From Aphrophora alni (lineage: Eukaryota > Arthropoda > Insecta > Hemiptera > Aphrophoridae): 64,000 nucleotides of DNA. Of this stretch, positions 26,451 through 40,012 are shown piece by piece. The notes under the pieces were generated by a model. It saw only the letters and a program-made list of their open reading frames with translations, was not told the DNA's origin and ran no database searches. Location: the NCBI GenBank assembly GCA_963513935.1, contig OY740776.1, positions 10,508,724 through 10,572,723 of the forward strand, given 5' to 3'. Within the stretch, counting starts at the first letter, position 1, and every line of letters begins with the position of its first letter. A program made the translations under genes and the position numbers.

Positions 26451-27007
26451 GTAAGCTCACTTGTAGCGAGTAATGACTTGGCAAGCTATAAATGGACAGG
26501 TTTCATCTGAGCTGTGGAGTTTGGGTGCGCAGTGGGTCTAGGCGTGGTCTAAGCAGCAGTGAGGTGGTGGGGGAAGCGGTCGCCTCAGTCTGTGTTGGAT
26601 GTTGGTACTAACAACGATGTCTGCAAGACGGCTGGATCGTGGACAGTAGCCGGCGCCGACTGTTTCCCCTACAATGCCTCTGTCCCCAAGCGGTCTCGAA
26701 CTACAAACTTGTACCTCCCTTCAACGCGCAACTCACAGCTCAGATGAAACCTGTCCATTTATACGTGTCGTGACAATATCGGGAGATCCTAACTGGATAT
26801 GCACCTTTTTCATATAGACTTTGATTAGATCCCTGGCTTTCATCTTGCCTATCAGATCTCTCTTTACAAACTCTTGTTCTTTTCCGACTTAAACTCTATT
26901 ATATTATACAAAAGCCAGGTATTCTATTATTATTGTTTTTTCTTGCTTTTTTTAGAAGACGATGATTTCCGAAATATCATCATCTTGATGTTTTTCGCCT
27001 TTAATCA
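26451..27007 (+). mobile_element. Family S SINE split by a TIR element
   Basis: The head with an A-box-like TAGCGAGTAATGA (26466-26478) is separated from its body (GAGATCCTAACTGGATATG at 26779 onward) by the 275-bp TIR element. The body continues with a decayed B box, the TATCAGATCTCTCTTTAC block, and the tail AGAAGACGATGATTTCC. The duplicate is at 43900-44430. Confidence 0.65.
26489..26763. mobile_element. TIR (MITE-like) element nested in a SINE
   Basis: Terminal inverted repeats of about 30 bp: TATAAATGGACAGGTTTCAT at the left and ATGAAACCTGTCCATTTATA at the right. The interior is GC-richer (GGCGTGGTC, GCGGTCGCC, GCCGGCGCC). It contains an open frame of 62 codons that differs at its end from that of the duplicate, so it is treated as non-coding. 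Superfamily is not assigned; no clear target-site duplication. Confidence 0.75.
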
Positions 27008-30000
27008 ACAAGAAACACAAATAATGTTGAACTTTCAAATACATTAAAACTAGGAACGTATATCTGTTAGTCGCAAGATAATAAATGTCAGGTTATAAAT
27101 TGGTGATCTGTGTTTGATCAAGTAAAACGTAATTGTCAGAACAAGGCGTACTGGCGTTTTGCCACAGTTCCAAATACAAAGTCTAAAATATATGTAACAC
27201 CAGTTGTGATCATCCTGCCTCTCATGGATTTTGTATCTTTACAGTTATAATAATAATAATAATAATAATGTGTTTATTTTTTAAAAAATAGTGAAAAATT
27301 TGCAAAATAAAAAGAATATAATTTATAATAAAGAATTTACGTGTTATATCCGACGGAATTCTAAAACTGTTATTTCCGAAGGTTTTAGGTCCCCCAATAA
27401 TTTGATCAACACGTAGTCTAGTTTATTATATATCTAACCTAACCTAACCTAACCAACTTGACAAGAGCACAACACATAACTCAATGTTTTAAATTCTGAA
27501 ACATTTTATATTTATACTCTAGATGACATAGACATAGGTTTACTCTGTATTGTTTCGGGTTATAGTGACAAGCTGTTGACAGGGTATTTCTTGTAATAAT
27601 AGATATGATTTTTTTAATACTGTGTTTGGAATGTGCAGTGTTGCCAAATTCATAACGGCATAAAATCGTCGGATATAAACCTTCCTAACTTGGAAACCTT
27701 CGGAAATATCACCCAGCACCTACAAAAATTTTAACAAAACAAACGTTAAAAAGATAAACATTGACAAAAAAAAATACAGCAGGATATAAATATCGAAATA
27801 TATAGACTTTACAGTCAATTGTATTAACAAAAAACTCATTTTGTAATTCCCTGAGTTTTCTTAGAAGCGATCGTGTTGACACTACGATTAGACCGATTAT
27901 CAGATTTTGATGAAACACAATTTTTGAGATAGATGAAGTTAAAAGTATCTAAAAATGGAAAATCGGCGATGCTTCCAACTGCAATAATTTGGACACAAGT
28001 TGATATTAGTTGTTAGTATAGTTAGTTATCGATTTCTAAGTAACCTATCCTACTGTTTTGAAAGACCTTAGGTTTTTGTAGACAGATATTGTTGCCATAG
28101 CAACAGCTTCCATTAATTAAGAGTACACTTGTGTTGTGGTTATTGCATTTAGTTTCCTAGAAATTCTCATAACACTGGATTATTTTTAAGATGCAGATAA
28201 AACTTCTGATGCGTTTCAGTTTATGGAACGTTGAATGTTGATTCAGGAATAATGTCTGTTAAATTAATTAAAATATAACAGATATTATAATATATATATC
28301 TACATGTCCACACAAGAGGTCTGCTTGTCAAATTTCAAAACCGTATCTTATGTACAAAGTTGGATACAATTACTATTGAATACACCAATATCGTTAGTTG
28401 TGCTCTGTTAATTACAAAAATGTTAAAATGGCGGGAATATAAAACAGTTTTTTTTTTCATATCTCTTGTCTTATTTAACTTATAACACTCTCAATTTGTA
28501 GATTTAAAATTACATGTAATACTAACTATGACAAATCAAAATTATTTCTAAAATTGTAAATATGAACTGCCTCTCAAATGATTGCGACATTCATCGACAG
28601 GAGTTAAGACTTTTGAATACAAATACTTGGCGTAGTTAACTCCAAGAGAATAGCGATGTACTCAATTACGAGGCTCAGTAAATCGGAGTAAACAACATGG
28701 TTTTAAACAAACTTACCCTACTGTATAAAACCTTTTAATCTACCAATACAATTTAACATTGTCTATAATGGCTAAGAAACCAACTTTTGGGCATCACATT
28801 TAGAGGATCTGCTTGTGATGGGCTGGGCAAGTACCAAGATGGCGTCCAACAACTTGTTATTCACGTACGACGACAGACGGAAAGTTGATCTAAAAAAGAC
28901 GTTTTCAGATTTCTTAGTCTATTAAACTTTCTTAATTGCAAATTTAAATTTAAAAAATCATTTACAATAAAAACAATTATCTTTCAAATTTGATGCACTT
29001 AATACAATTATACAATTAACATCTTAATCTTCTAAGTACATAGATAAATACAAGTTACCTATTCTACAATGTCTTAATCTAAAATAAAGAAATAAGAGTG
29101 CATCACAATTTTTTTTATTTTATTTTTTTTTATTTTACTTTTAATTATTTTGATAAAATGCTCCGGCTAACTGTAATTTATTATTATTTTTTAATTTAAT
29201 TTACTTTCTCTTTACGGGTTAGTTAGGCTCTTTGGTGACTATAATTTACTTAAACATATAAATAAAATTTGGTGGTAGTTTGTTTAATTGAAATTGTCCA
29301 TTAATTTGTACTTATCAACTCTATTTCAGTTCTATTACAGCTTCAATGTTCCTGGTTCCTTGAACGTGGTTCCCGCGTAGAATGCCAGTAGATGGATTGA
29401 TTTGCCTTAATATTTTCGACGAAACTTTTTTTCTTCATACACTTTTATGTTCACACATTTTTGTGACGATTACTTTTTAATTTATTCTATGATTATTCCT
29501 GTTCAAACACTTGTAGAACGACGCTATTACTCACACACTTTTATGACGACTTTTTTTATATTTATATACGACGATTATTATTAAACACTTGTACAAAACG
29601 ACGCAGTTAGTATTTAATTTTGACGTTTGATTTCGGCTAAATCTTTCACAACATTTTTTCTTTTTGCTACTAAGAGAAACACTTTCTCCGGATCAACCTT
29701 CTTCAATAAGTTCGGCACCAAAAAGACCCCTTGCCCTTTTCTTCTACCCTTATTTATAATTTTTATTTTCAAACTGCTTTATTCCGATCCTCTACCTTCA
29801 TTGGCTTACTCATTTTTTCTAGCTGTCAACCCTTTCAACTCTTCACAATTTATTGCCTGCCGAGCACTGACCTTTTGGGAGCCCTCTATTTCGGTACAAT
29901 ATACAGGATGTGGCGGAACCTTTTTGTAGAATTGTTCCTTGGGTAAAAATAAGATAAAAATTCCAATAAACATAGAAAGCTGAAAGAGAAGTATCTAACC

Positions 30001-30252
30001 CAATTCTACATGGAAAAATGTGTAGTTTAATCCTAGGGTGCCTTGGGATTACCCCCCCCCCCCCGTACTCATTAACGCCCTTGAGGGTTTTGTATTAGAA
30101 ACAATAGTTTAGTTTAACAACAACCTTTAAAAAGGACGGGGTCACAACACCCTAACCCCTTTTTCTAAATCTAAATCTAATTGTTCCTAGAAGCTTAAAA
30201 TTATTACTTGAAGGTTGTAAAACATTAGTTTTAAGCGATAAATTATTAGGAC
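27008..30252. other. Mostly AT-rich DNA, no recognisable gene
   Basis: From 27183 this lies in the part absent from copy 2. Contains (TAA)n at about 27248-27270, three and a half CCTAA units at 27438-27454, poly-T runs near 29108-29130 and a C-run near 30053. The frame at 27709-27918 (minus) is unconvincing. The 100-codon plus frame at 29627-29929 is Phe/Ser/Pro-rich with no domain I recognise. 29893-29985 shares TATACAGGATGT-like and TTCCAATAAACATA blocks with 30855-30945. Confidence 0.5.
27438..27454 (-). repeat. Short CCTAA (TTAGG complement) run
   Basis: About 3.5 units of CCTAA; too short to be more than suggestive. Confidence 0.6.
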
Positions 30253-30311
30253 ACGCTTAGAGAAGCAGTTATGCATACATTGTATCACATCTTATTACCC
30301 AGGGAAATCAT
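30253..30311 (+). repeat. CCCAGGGAAATC dispersed repeat (copy 2)
   Basis: GCTTAGAGAAGCAGTTATGC followed by ATTACCCAGGGAAATC, matching 31961-32018 and the complement of 15219-15268. Confidence 0.55.
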
Positions 30312-31960
30312 AGAAACTTAGGTCAGACGTCAATAGATCGTCCATAGTTGATGTACAATGTTGCCATTTAATTCTCTCTATATTGTTAAAGTGTTTTTGG
30401 CTTTCTGTACAGTGCGTGAATATCTATGACATAAATATTGGCAGATTTATTGTATTTAAATTGTAACCATGGAAATGATGACAACTGTCTATGAAATGTA
30501 CGCCGTGCCCCACCCCAGTGACTTACTTCTACACCAGATTTGTTTTACTGTCGTCAATGGAAAAAGATAAAAAATAACGGAGAATATAAAACAAATGTAA
30601 ATAAACCATTTTAGTGTTTTTCGATTTAAAAATGCAGATATGACAAAATATTGTATAATTTGTTTTTCTATAACATCGAACAATTTTGACTTTCAACAGC
30701 TGATTTTTTTAAAATCACATGTAGTTTTGAAGACGAGAGAATAGTCATTTGCTGTTTGAGAATTAGTTGATGAGCAAGCTCAACATTTCTCGGATTTAGT
30801 ATTTTGGAAAGTTTGTTTATTCAAAAGAGTTTTCGTGTATAATATTCCATGTCTGTACAACTGGTATATACAGAGTGTCTAGAAAATATTGTCTCAATAT
30901 AGCTGAAAATAAGAAGAAAAAAGTTCCAATAAACATAAGTCAGGAATCGCTTGATTTTCGAATTATGCGCCATTTTAAACCAACTTTGGTTTTAGATTTG
31001 CGAGTTTTGGTGGAGATCAACAATTGTAAAATGTTAGTTTTTATGTTTTTACTTATTTTTATTAGTATATAAGGTTTTTTATTAGTAATACTAAGTATAT
31101 TAGTAATTGTGTGTTTGGTTGTTTTACTTTTACTTTTGATTTGACTTTTACTTTTGGATTGTTAATTATTTTATAGTTTAGGCAGACTTAGTTATTTTGT
31201 TATATATGGCAACCCAGTAATTGGGTTTTAACCTGTTGGGGCTGCTTTTGCAACATAGTTAATCTTGTATTTTATCTGTTATAAAAATTGTTGCAAAAAA
31301 TTTATTCTTTTCTATTCTATTCTAATCTATTTTATTTTGTTTACTAAACAGCTAATATCTTTGAAAATAAAAAAATATTGAGCGAATTCTACTCAGGACG
31401 CAAGGTTTATTCTGTGCAGTTTGGTTCTTTCCAGTATGTGGTAAAACAAAGGGAAGGTCTACTATTAATAAACTGTAGTTGGCTTGAGTGAAAGTTGACG
31501 GGGAAAACGTTCATTTTGTAAATTTTATTTCGTGTAGATATTTTAATTAAGAAACTATCGAATTTATATATCGAGCGTTTGTCAATCTTATACCTAAAAT
31601 GAGATATTTTAATAATTTTAAATCATGTCAATTTATTCTTAAGACATAAACACTTAATAGAAAAAAAAACTTATAATAATATTTTAAAAAGTCAATGAAC
31701 TTTAGTAATTGATTTAATTACAACAATTTTTTTCAAGTAGCAAGTTATGTGTTTCACTAATGATAAGCGTTTTATATATAAATTATAAATTGGAAAATAA
31801 AAAATTAAACCCTTAAATATGTAAAGTAAAATAATTATTTAAACACAACATTTAAAACGTGTTTTTCTTTACAGATTCAAGCAAACTTAACCTTAAGATT
31901 TTATTCCTTTTATGATTTTCAAGGTATCATAATTAAATTTGAGCGGTTGATATTTAATTC

Positions 31961-32018
31961 ATGCTTAGAGAAGGACTTATGCATAAATTGTAACTCATCT
32001 ATTGCCCAGGGAAATCTG
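31961..32018 (+). repeat. CCCAGGGAAATC dispersed repeat (copy 3)
   Basis: GCTTAGAGAAGGACTTATGC and TTGCCCAGGGAAATC; same family as 30253. Surrounding 31060-32330 is AT-rich with no gene seen. Confidence 0.55.
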
Positions 32019-32544
32019 TTACGCACTCTCGTAACTATACAAATATCACATTTTCTTGGGGCGACAGGAATTATGTTTTTTTACAATCATTTCTGTCGTT
32101 ATCATAGTAGAAAGATTGGGGTTGTAAAATAACACGCAGAATTGAATCTGCAAAAGTTATCTAATTTAATATTTTATAAGTTGACTAACAAACGAGATGT
32201 GATCAAGTGTTTAAACTGGTCGCCATTTTGAAATTATTAATTCAATTTTTATGTATTTTAATAGGGTTCTATATCTTTATATACTAGTCCTCTATAAAAA
32301 TGTCATGTATTTGCCTTAATTTGTGATGTCCGGTTTGTCTAACATCACTGTTTCGGTTTTATGAGACAACTAGTTGATAGTCCCAGTTTCATCTGGAGAT
32401 AGTTGAGATCGTTTTATAAAGAAATATTTTTTTTAGCACAGCCCTAATGGTGGTGCTATGGAAATAAATTATGCCCATATACAGGAACACACCAATTTTG
32501 ATCAAAATCGACCCATAAATAACAAAGATTATGAATCTAGTTTT

Positions 32545-33105
32545 ATGGGTAAAAAACACCCTTGGAGTTGAACATATTCAAACCACTTTCTTAGTACGCG
32601 TCTACAGACCTAGCCCAAACCATGTTAAAAAATTCATAGCTCTAGGCTTCTTGAATCCAGAGATATGCTTTAGGATTAAAAAAAACACCCTTGGAGTTGA
32701 ACATTTTCAAAAACCTTTCTTAGTACGCGTCTACATAGGCCTACTTACGCCAAACTATGGTAAAACAAATCATAGCTATAGGCTTCTTGGATCCAGAGAT
32801 ATGCCTTAGGGGTAAGAACACCCTTGGAGTGGAACATTTTCAAAACTTTTTCTTAGTACGCATCTATAGACCTACTCCAAACCATGTTAAAAAATTCATA
32901 GCTCCTGGCTTCTTGGATCCACAGATATGCTTTAGGGGTAAAAGCACCCTTGGAATGGAACATTTTCAAAACTTTTTCTTAGTACGCATCTATAGGACCT
33001 ACTCCATACCATGTTGAAATATTCATAGATCTAGGCTTCTTGGATCCACAGATATGCTTTAGTGGTAAAAACATCCTTGGAGTGGAACATTTTCAAAACT
33101 TTCTT
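32545..33105 (+). repeat. 127-133-bp tandem repeat, 5 units
   Basis: CTTGGAGT(T/G)GAACAT recurs at 32561, 32690, 32823, 32949 and 33076. Each unit also has CTTAGTACGC, CAAACCATG and GGCTTCTTG followed by a GATCCAGAGATATGC-like block. Near-multiples of three keep partial frames open (LGVEHFQ, GFLDP), but unit lengths vary and stops occur, so coding is unlikely. Confidence 0.9.

Positions 33106-33110
<5 letters not shown>

Positions 33111-33167
<57 letters not shown>
33111..33167. repeat. (AG)n at LINE 3' end
   Basis: Pure AG, about 57 bp; 179 bp at the homologous site 45832-46010 in copy 2. Confidence 0.95.
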
Positions 33168-33839
<672 letters not shown>

Positions 33840-34044
33840 AACGAAAACCGACCTATTTTTACTAAACATATTCTATACTTAGTATACTAGGGTTAGTATT
33901 CTGAAATTTTAAAACAATAAGTCGCAGGAATGAGGTTTACTGCTGACCTCAATCTCCACTTTACGTCATTTTAAACACTTTATTTGCTTGGTCTTGTTTT
34001 TATTTACTTCAACACAGTATTTACTATGTATTTTATGAGTAGTC

Positions 34045-34478
34045 TATAATAGTATATTTCATCACTAGGACCAACAAAAGTGAAGCTTTTCAATACAAGT
34101 TTAAGTTTAACGGTCGAGGCGGAGCCAAGGCCGGAAAATGAGCGAGGATCGAAACGCTTCTTTAGTCCAAGTGATGAACTAAATTTTTCGTTATACTGCA
34201 AATAATATAAGAAAACAATTTCACAAAAACTAATATGTTATAACCTATTTACCTTCAAATCGCCGACGGTAACAGCTGTTTTAACGATTACAATCGAGAG
34301 TATCGGTTGTTTTTACTTTACAATCGATAATTAATTCGTATAAACTAAGTAACAGGTAATGAAGTCGACCTCAGCTGATGTTTTTAGGTCCTAGGACTAA
34401 AAAGAACAACAATCTCAATGCATGTATTGAAAACAGTTGTTTTTGAAGCAGTATGACGATAAAATAATAATTTCATTT
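34045..34478 (+). mobile_element. Dispersed snapback repeat, family R (copy 2)
   Basis: TCATCACTAGGACCAA at 34059 pairs with the TTTAGTCCAAGTGATGA arm ending near 34176. Inside are a GAAGCTTTTC/GAAACGCTTC pair and a GC-rich loop GTCGAGGCGGAGCC. Homologous to 11240-11640. Confidence 0.65.
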
Positions 34479-34520
34479 TGTAGAAAAAACACAATACCTG
34501 TACATCACTTCTTCTGAGTA

Positions 34521-34553
<33 letters not shown>
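34521..34553. repeat. (TA)n microsatellite
   Basis: About 30 bp TA followed by poly-T. Much shorter at the homologous site near 47355 in copy 2. Confidence 0.85.
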
Positions 34554-34561
<8 letters not shown>

Positions 34562-35055
34562 TTTTTAATTATAAAAATTATCGCTTATTCTATAACTTAA
34601 AACTATAACTTGCCACTTACGAAAACATTAATAATTACATAGAATATTTATACAGGAAAACATTTTATTCTCTTTGACCTGTGAGTGTTTTCTAAAAAAA
34701 ATAGGTAACTCTTCAGCCAAGCAAGGATGTTTTGGGTATAACGCCTCGATTTTTCTTGAATTTGAGTTCAGGACTCAAGGTCTGGATCCTCACTTGTGTC
34801 CACTATCATATTAACTTTCTAGTAAATGTAGTAGAATTATTTAAATTTTCGTTTAATAATCTTGGCCTATTATAAAAAAATAATTTAAAAAATCTATCAA
34901 TATGTTCAATGGTTGCATTTAGTAAATTTAGATCTCAGAACTCTAGGACATTCTATCTCATCCTTGAATATGTACCCATTATATGCCGAATTTTTAGGCA
35001 TCTGTTTTGGTAAGTTTGTAATTTGTTTCTCTTTTTAGTGATGAAAGTATGAAAT

Positions 35056-35185
<130 letters not shown>

Positions 35186-35199
35186 ATTCGTAATAATCA

Positions 35200-36387
35200 A
35201 AAGAAAGCAGTTTTAATCAAATTTCATAATGACGAAGAAAAAAAATTGCTTTATCTCCGGGCGTACTTAAAACTAACAATGTTCATCGTGTTGAACTCCT
35301 ACTAAATCCTGAAAACCATTAACGAACAATTTTTCTATATATAAAAAATTTATTAGGTAATATTGACAGTTTAAAATGTATTTTTTGTACAAATGATAGT
35401 TTATATATTAAACTAATGTTCGTCTATTACATCAGTTTTTCAGATATCTATTATATAGTGGTAAGATTGCTGGCTGCTATTCGCACTAGACAATATATTA
35501 TTTTTTAAATATAAAAATTAAAAATAACATTTTTAATAGACATATTCCAACAATTAACATCTCAATTGTTAGAGATTACTATAACTACTAAATGCAGCTA
35601 ATCAAAATTTTCTATTGTTGGAGCTGATTCTATATCCAACACTCACACAGATCACATCTTCCTTAAGGAGGCTGGCTGAAAGACTTACATTTGCAACATA
35701 ATGGTCGTTGAAGCACCAGGTTAGTTACGGTGGAAAGTGGAAGGTCCATCATATGATGGACTCCATATATCTCCACTATGGTGGGATATATGTGTTCTCC
35801 ACTTACGCCGGTAGGTAACTTGTCGTAGCGCCGACCTATACACATACACATATACATACACACACACATACACAAACATAGAACACACAACACACACTCT
35901 TTATGAGTGGGTCTTTCAGCTGGTACACACCAAGACTGTAATAAAACAACTTTCACATCATGGTATTTGTGTTTTATTTATTAGCCTTAAGTTAGAGGTA
36001 AGATTATTATAAAAATTTTAAATGAATGTGATAAAGAGATAAACTTGAAAACATTTTTAATGGTATTTAACACCTCCAGTACACAAAATAAAATTTTCTA
36101 TTATTGTATTGTATTAAAAATTCAACATGTTCTTGATTATTTAATACATTTTTTACTAACCTACAAACTCTCTTTTTGTTGAACAGCACGTGACATAATC
36201 TGGTATTAGGTTAAAAAATATTGGAGCAAGAAAAAACGCAATCAACCCACGCCATGATCACATACAAAGAATCGGAATATACGATTAGTATTCAAGAATA
36301 CAATCTAAGAAAACAAGTTTTTAAAGACATAACCGAGTTTTCATTACTGTTGAGACAGAAGGTTCTTGGTGGAATTCCATGTTTAAA
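35200..36387. other. AT-rich stretch with a CA-rich patch
   Basis: No gene seen. 35836-35903 is CA/CATA-rich, preceded by a GGTAGGTAACTTGTCGTAGCG block. 35932-35980 (ATAAAACAACTTTC, TATTTGTGTTTTATTTATTA) looks like an element 3' tail. The 97-codon minus frame at 35663-35956 shifts frame in the duplicate (48410-48709), arguing against coding. Confidence 0.5.
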
Positions 36388-36613
36388 GATAATAAAACAC
36401 AATTTTTTTATTTTGTAACATCCACTTTTTATTATTCTAGCCGACCAATGGTTTCGCCTGCTAAGGTATTGATGAGGCTGTATTACACAGGCTGTATTGT
36501 GTGAAATATAGTCTCGTCAATACCTTAGCAGGCGAAACCATTGGTCGGCTAGCTAGACTAATAAAAAGTGGATGTTAAAAAATTAAAAAATAAAAAATTG
36601 TGTTTTATTATCT
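36388..36613. mobile_element. Palindromic foldback element with hammerhead-like boxes
   Basis: A near-perfect palindrome. AGATAATAAAACAC, ACATCCACTTTTTATTA and GCCGACCAATGGTTTCGCC on the left are mirrored by their complements on the right around a short GGCTGTATT..AATACAGCC-like centre. Each arm, read outward, carries GAAACC-ATT-GGTC (36534-36546 plus; 36443-36455 minus) preceded by a CCT-TAGC-AGG hairpin. The duplicate is at 49141-49364. No clear target-site duplication. Confidence 0.75.
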
Positions 36614-36639
36614 ATAAAAGAGTTTTTTTAAAGAAAGCC

Positions 36640-37850
36640 CAGCAGAACGCATGGTGTTTAGGCGTTGCTTGAATGATTCGTGTTCTAGTGACAACAATCA
36701 AGACTTTCCTCATGGAGACTTAGTGTCTTGGATCGTTTGATTGTGTCACCACAACCGGGAACTAGTTCACCCGATTACTTTCCCGACACACACACGCCGA
36801 CCAAACATCAATTTCCCGGCCTTAAACGGCATTGCTTCGGCCAATATCACCTTAGACGTTCCGCACTCGCAACTTGTCCCTGATTGGCCGATAGCTTCAA
36901 GTCGATTGCGAGGGCGTCTACAAACAATAGCGCCCCGCAACACTATTCCGAACCAATCACAACTTACCTCGTCTCGCTGATTGGTTCGCATCACGTAGAA
37001 GTTACACTATGGACAGCTCATTGTGTAGTCCTAGGCAAGCTAAGCTTCAAGCTCGTAGGGCTGAAAGTCGTATAAGTACCGGCAGAAAAACACCAAAAAT
37101 CACTTCACCTGCACCCTCCAGGGAGACACTACTACCGCACAGTGGACGCTATTAGGAAACCACACTCGCCTTGCTGACTGAACCCTGAGCCACCTGCCGC
37201 CTACCAGTGTGTTCAAGCCATTGCACGTTTTGATCTTTGGGAACAAAACCTTATTACCTGACTCCTGCCAACCTACCACCGAGATCGCCGCCTCTCCGAA
37301 AGGTCACCCCGTGGCTACCCATAAGGGAAATTAATAGGAGAAATCCTGGCAACGGCAGCAACTGCTCCCTCCGCATCGCCTCCTGAAGAGGAAATTATAG
37401 GTGCTTTGGCGCCAGGCGATAGTGGGTGGACACAACTCTGTAGATTCCCAAGAATAATCAAGATCAGTGAATCGTCCGCCGTAAGGCCAGGAGGCAGTCC
37501 CGAACTTTTCCGCCCCGTTCACATCCCCCAACTACTCCCCCGGCTATCCTAGAGCCCCACTTTACGTGGTGCTATAAGAAACTAGACCGACTGGCTCTTT
37601 TCAGGGCCAACAAAAAATGTCAACATCGTCCCGTAACCCGCCTTCACCATTCCCCGCACCAAAACACCTAGACCCTCTTGGGTCGATCTACCTAACCGAA
37701 CCTCACCGTCCGAAGGGTTCATCATCCCCGAGGCTACGTCAAACCCGTATTGCTTGAATGCTTCGTGTCCTAGTGACAAAGGTCAAGACTTTGCTTAGTG
37801 CGACTTGGTGTCTAGAAAATTTATGATTGTGGAATCATTATCCCTTGAGG
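36640..37850 (+). mobile_element. GC-richer block with 85-bp direct repeats (LTR-element-like?)
   Basis: Markedly GC-richer than its surroundings. TTGCTTGAATGATTCGTGTT at 36667 and TTGCTTGAATGCTTCGTGTC at 37750 begin direct repeats of roughly 85 bp (GACTT..TTAGTGTCT, GATTGTG) about 1.08 kb apart. Internal frames (36741-36980 plus; 37331-37531 and 37582-37779 minus) show no gag or pol motif. A small terminal-repeat element (TRIM-like) or a decayed LTR element is possible; a duplicated promoter or CpG-like region is the alternative. Confidence 0.35.
36875..37085 (+). promoter_or_regulatory. Putative promoter: CCAAT cluster plus TATA-like box
   Basis: Three ATTGG/CCAAT boxes (CTGATTGGCC at about 36880, AACCAATCAC at 36951, CTGATTGGTTC at 36978) stand upstream of GTATAAGTACC (about 37070). 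This arrangement resembles a Pol II promoter or LTR U3. Copy 2 keeps all of it (49633-49800) except part of the second spacer. No transcript can be inferred. Confidence 0.35.
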
Positions 37851-39716
37851 CTTTCTCTTATCTGTTAAGAGAGAGTGTCTTTACTCAACTACTTAAGGCT
37901 CTGCAGGAGCGAAATGAAATAACCAAATTGACACCAACGCAACATCAGGGCATGGGAGATTTGTGAATTACCAACACCATTGCGCATTAGCTTTTGCACA
38001 ATATAGTCCTAGTTTCATTTCCAAGGGCGGGACGCATGCATGTACATCTCTGCCGCTCTTATCAGTTGACAACCATTGTTTATATTTTCAATTCATAAGT
38101 ATTCCGGGCTTTGGACCTTTACATTGGCTTTGTTTACACATATCCTATCTACTGCACTAAACCACTGCTCTGGGCTTGGACCTTCTTTGCATTGTAGACT
38201 TAGTTGATTTCAATTAACAAAGTAACCTATACATCCGAATATCTAAAATTGATTAACACACTATGAATATTATATTCTTTAATAACTATTTCGTTCATTT
38301 TCCATTTTATGAAACCAGTTTTTACACTTTAGCAAATATTGTAAAATAATTGAACTACGTCTGACTATATTTTACGCAGAGAAAAAAACGAATGTTTACC
38401 CATTTTGAAGCGTTGGTGTTCAATTTATAAAATTATTAATACTTGTAATTAATTAAGATTTGTTTTATTTGCGGCATGACAAAGGTTAGGTACCGTTATG
38501 CATCTAAATAAATTGATCTTTTGAGAGAGAGAAATATTAAATAGTGATATATACATTTTACTGTACTGCTAATTATTAAATTTATGAACGAGTGAATAAT
38601 AAGGTGCAAATATTGTTATTGACATTAAATAATAATACATATGGTATAAAAATCATTACACAAAATTCCTCTTCTCCCATCTGAAAAACCAAATAAATAC
38701 CAAAAGAATCAAATCCTCATCAAAAATTACAGTTAGCTGAGTTATCATTGAAAAAAATAAATAATAACTACGAACGATGGCTATGAAAAAATAGTTTTAT
38801 ATTTCAATAAGGGACAAATCTTGCTTCGCTTGTACCATAAACACGTCCGTAAACCGTATTTGGTAAACATCGAGGTGTTAATGACGGCGGCCATGGTTAA
38901 TTTTGTTTTTTATCAATTATTCCTGAAATGTAGGGCCTACTACTTATTTTTACTTGCAATTTACCATACGGATTTGGGTTATTATTATTCACATATCGAT
39001 TATATCTGAACGAAATCTGTGATCCATGATTGTTTTATTGATTTTTTTTTTTTTTTTTGATAACTCACTAAACTATATTTTTGGAGAGATGGCAACAATA
39101 CGGTTTGTTTGATCTCTTAAAGCTACACATTCGAAAAGATTTTAGAATAAAATCTTTGATCCGATTATGAGAAAATGGTTATTTTTTTTCTTATGGCAGC
39201 TACCTTTTAAGTTTGAATTAGGAACAAACAAAAAATAAAAATAATAGTTCTGAGATAATACCATTTCACATGTATTTTACAAAACAAAAACTTTTTTATA
39301 TCGGATTCTAGATATAACGTATACCAGACCTCCAAAAAATAAGATAGAAGGATAGCGGGAAAACATTAGGCCCTACTTCATTTTTACTCGACCGATTTTT
39401 ATCAAACTTATTTCTAATATCATAATTTCTAATTTACTAACCTTTTTTTATTTAAGATTTATACTGACCTTCCAACATAAAAACGGCCAACAATTGCAAC
39501 ATTTTTGTTTTATAAATCATTTTCTATATGTTTTTGTTACGCTGATTTAAAATTCACCAATAATATTTTATTGCAATTTTTAACTTCTCTGATCAATATC
39601 TTGGAATATTAAACACACATCAAACAAATGGGATAACAAATATTTTTTTGTTTCGTTTTTTTCAACCGATTACGTTAAAACTGATTTGCAATATGAGTTT
39701 TAGGATGTTGGTTTTA
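37851..39716. other. AT-rich tail of duplication copy 1
   Basis: No gene. The small frames at 37963 and 38821 are not both kept in the duplicate (50521-51965). Poly-T runs near 39042 and 51740. Confidence 0.5.
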
Positions 39717-40012
39717 AACTGAGAGAAATAGTTAGAAAAAACTAGCATTATTTTGGAAAAGTTTTCGGCTCATGTAGTATTTTCAGTGAAGCAGTTTTTA
39801 TCTGACAAACAATATTAGTACATTACATCCTCCATATTTATAAGATTTGGAACCATATGATTTTTTTATTTTAGAATAAAATAACATCCGTGCTTAAAGT
39901 AACACGTTTTGAGTGTGTTGATGCTATATAACAACAGATTGAACAGCTGACAGAAACTGATGTACACTCAGGGGCTCATTATAGTCAGTAAGGGCGTTTG
40001 AAGTCCTGGGGT

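Noticed and set aside
29627..29946. 100-codon Phe/Ser/Pro-rich frame as a gene
   Set aside because: Overlaps a second frame, has low-complexity composition, no domain, and lies among dispersed repeats.
35663..35956. Cys/Met/Val-rich minus-strand frame of 97 codons
   Set aside because: Driven by a CA/TG-rich tract; the duplicate at 48410-48709 changes frame upstream.
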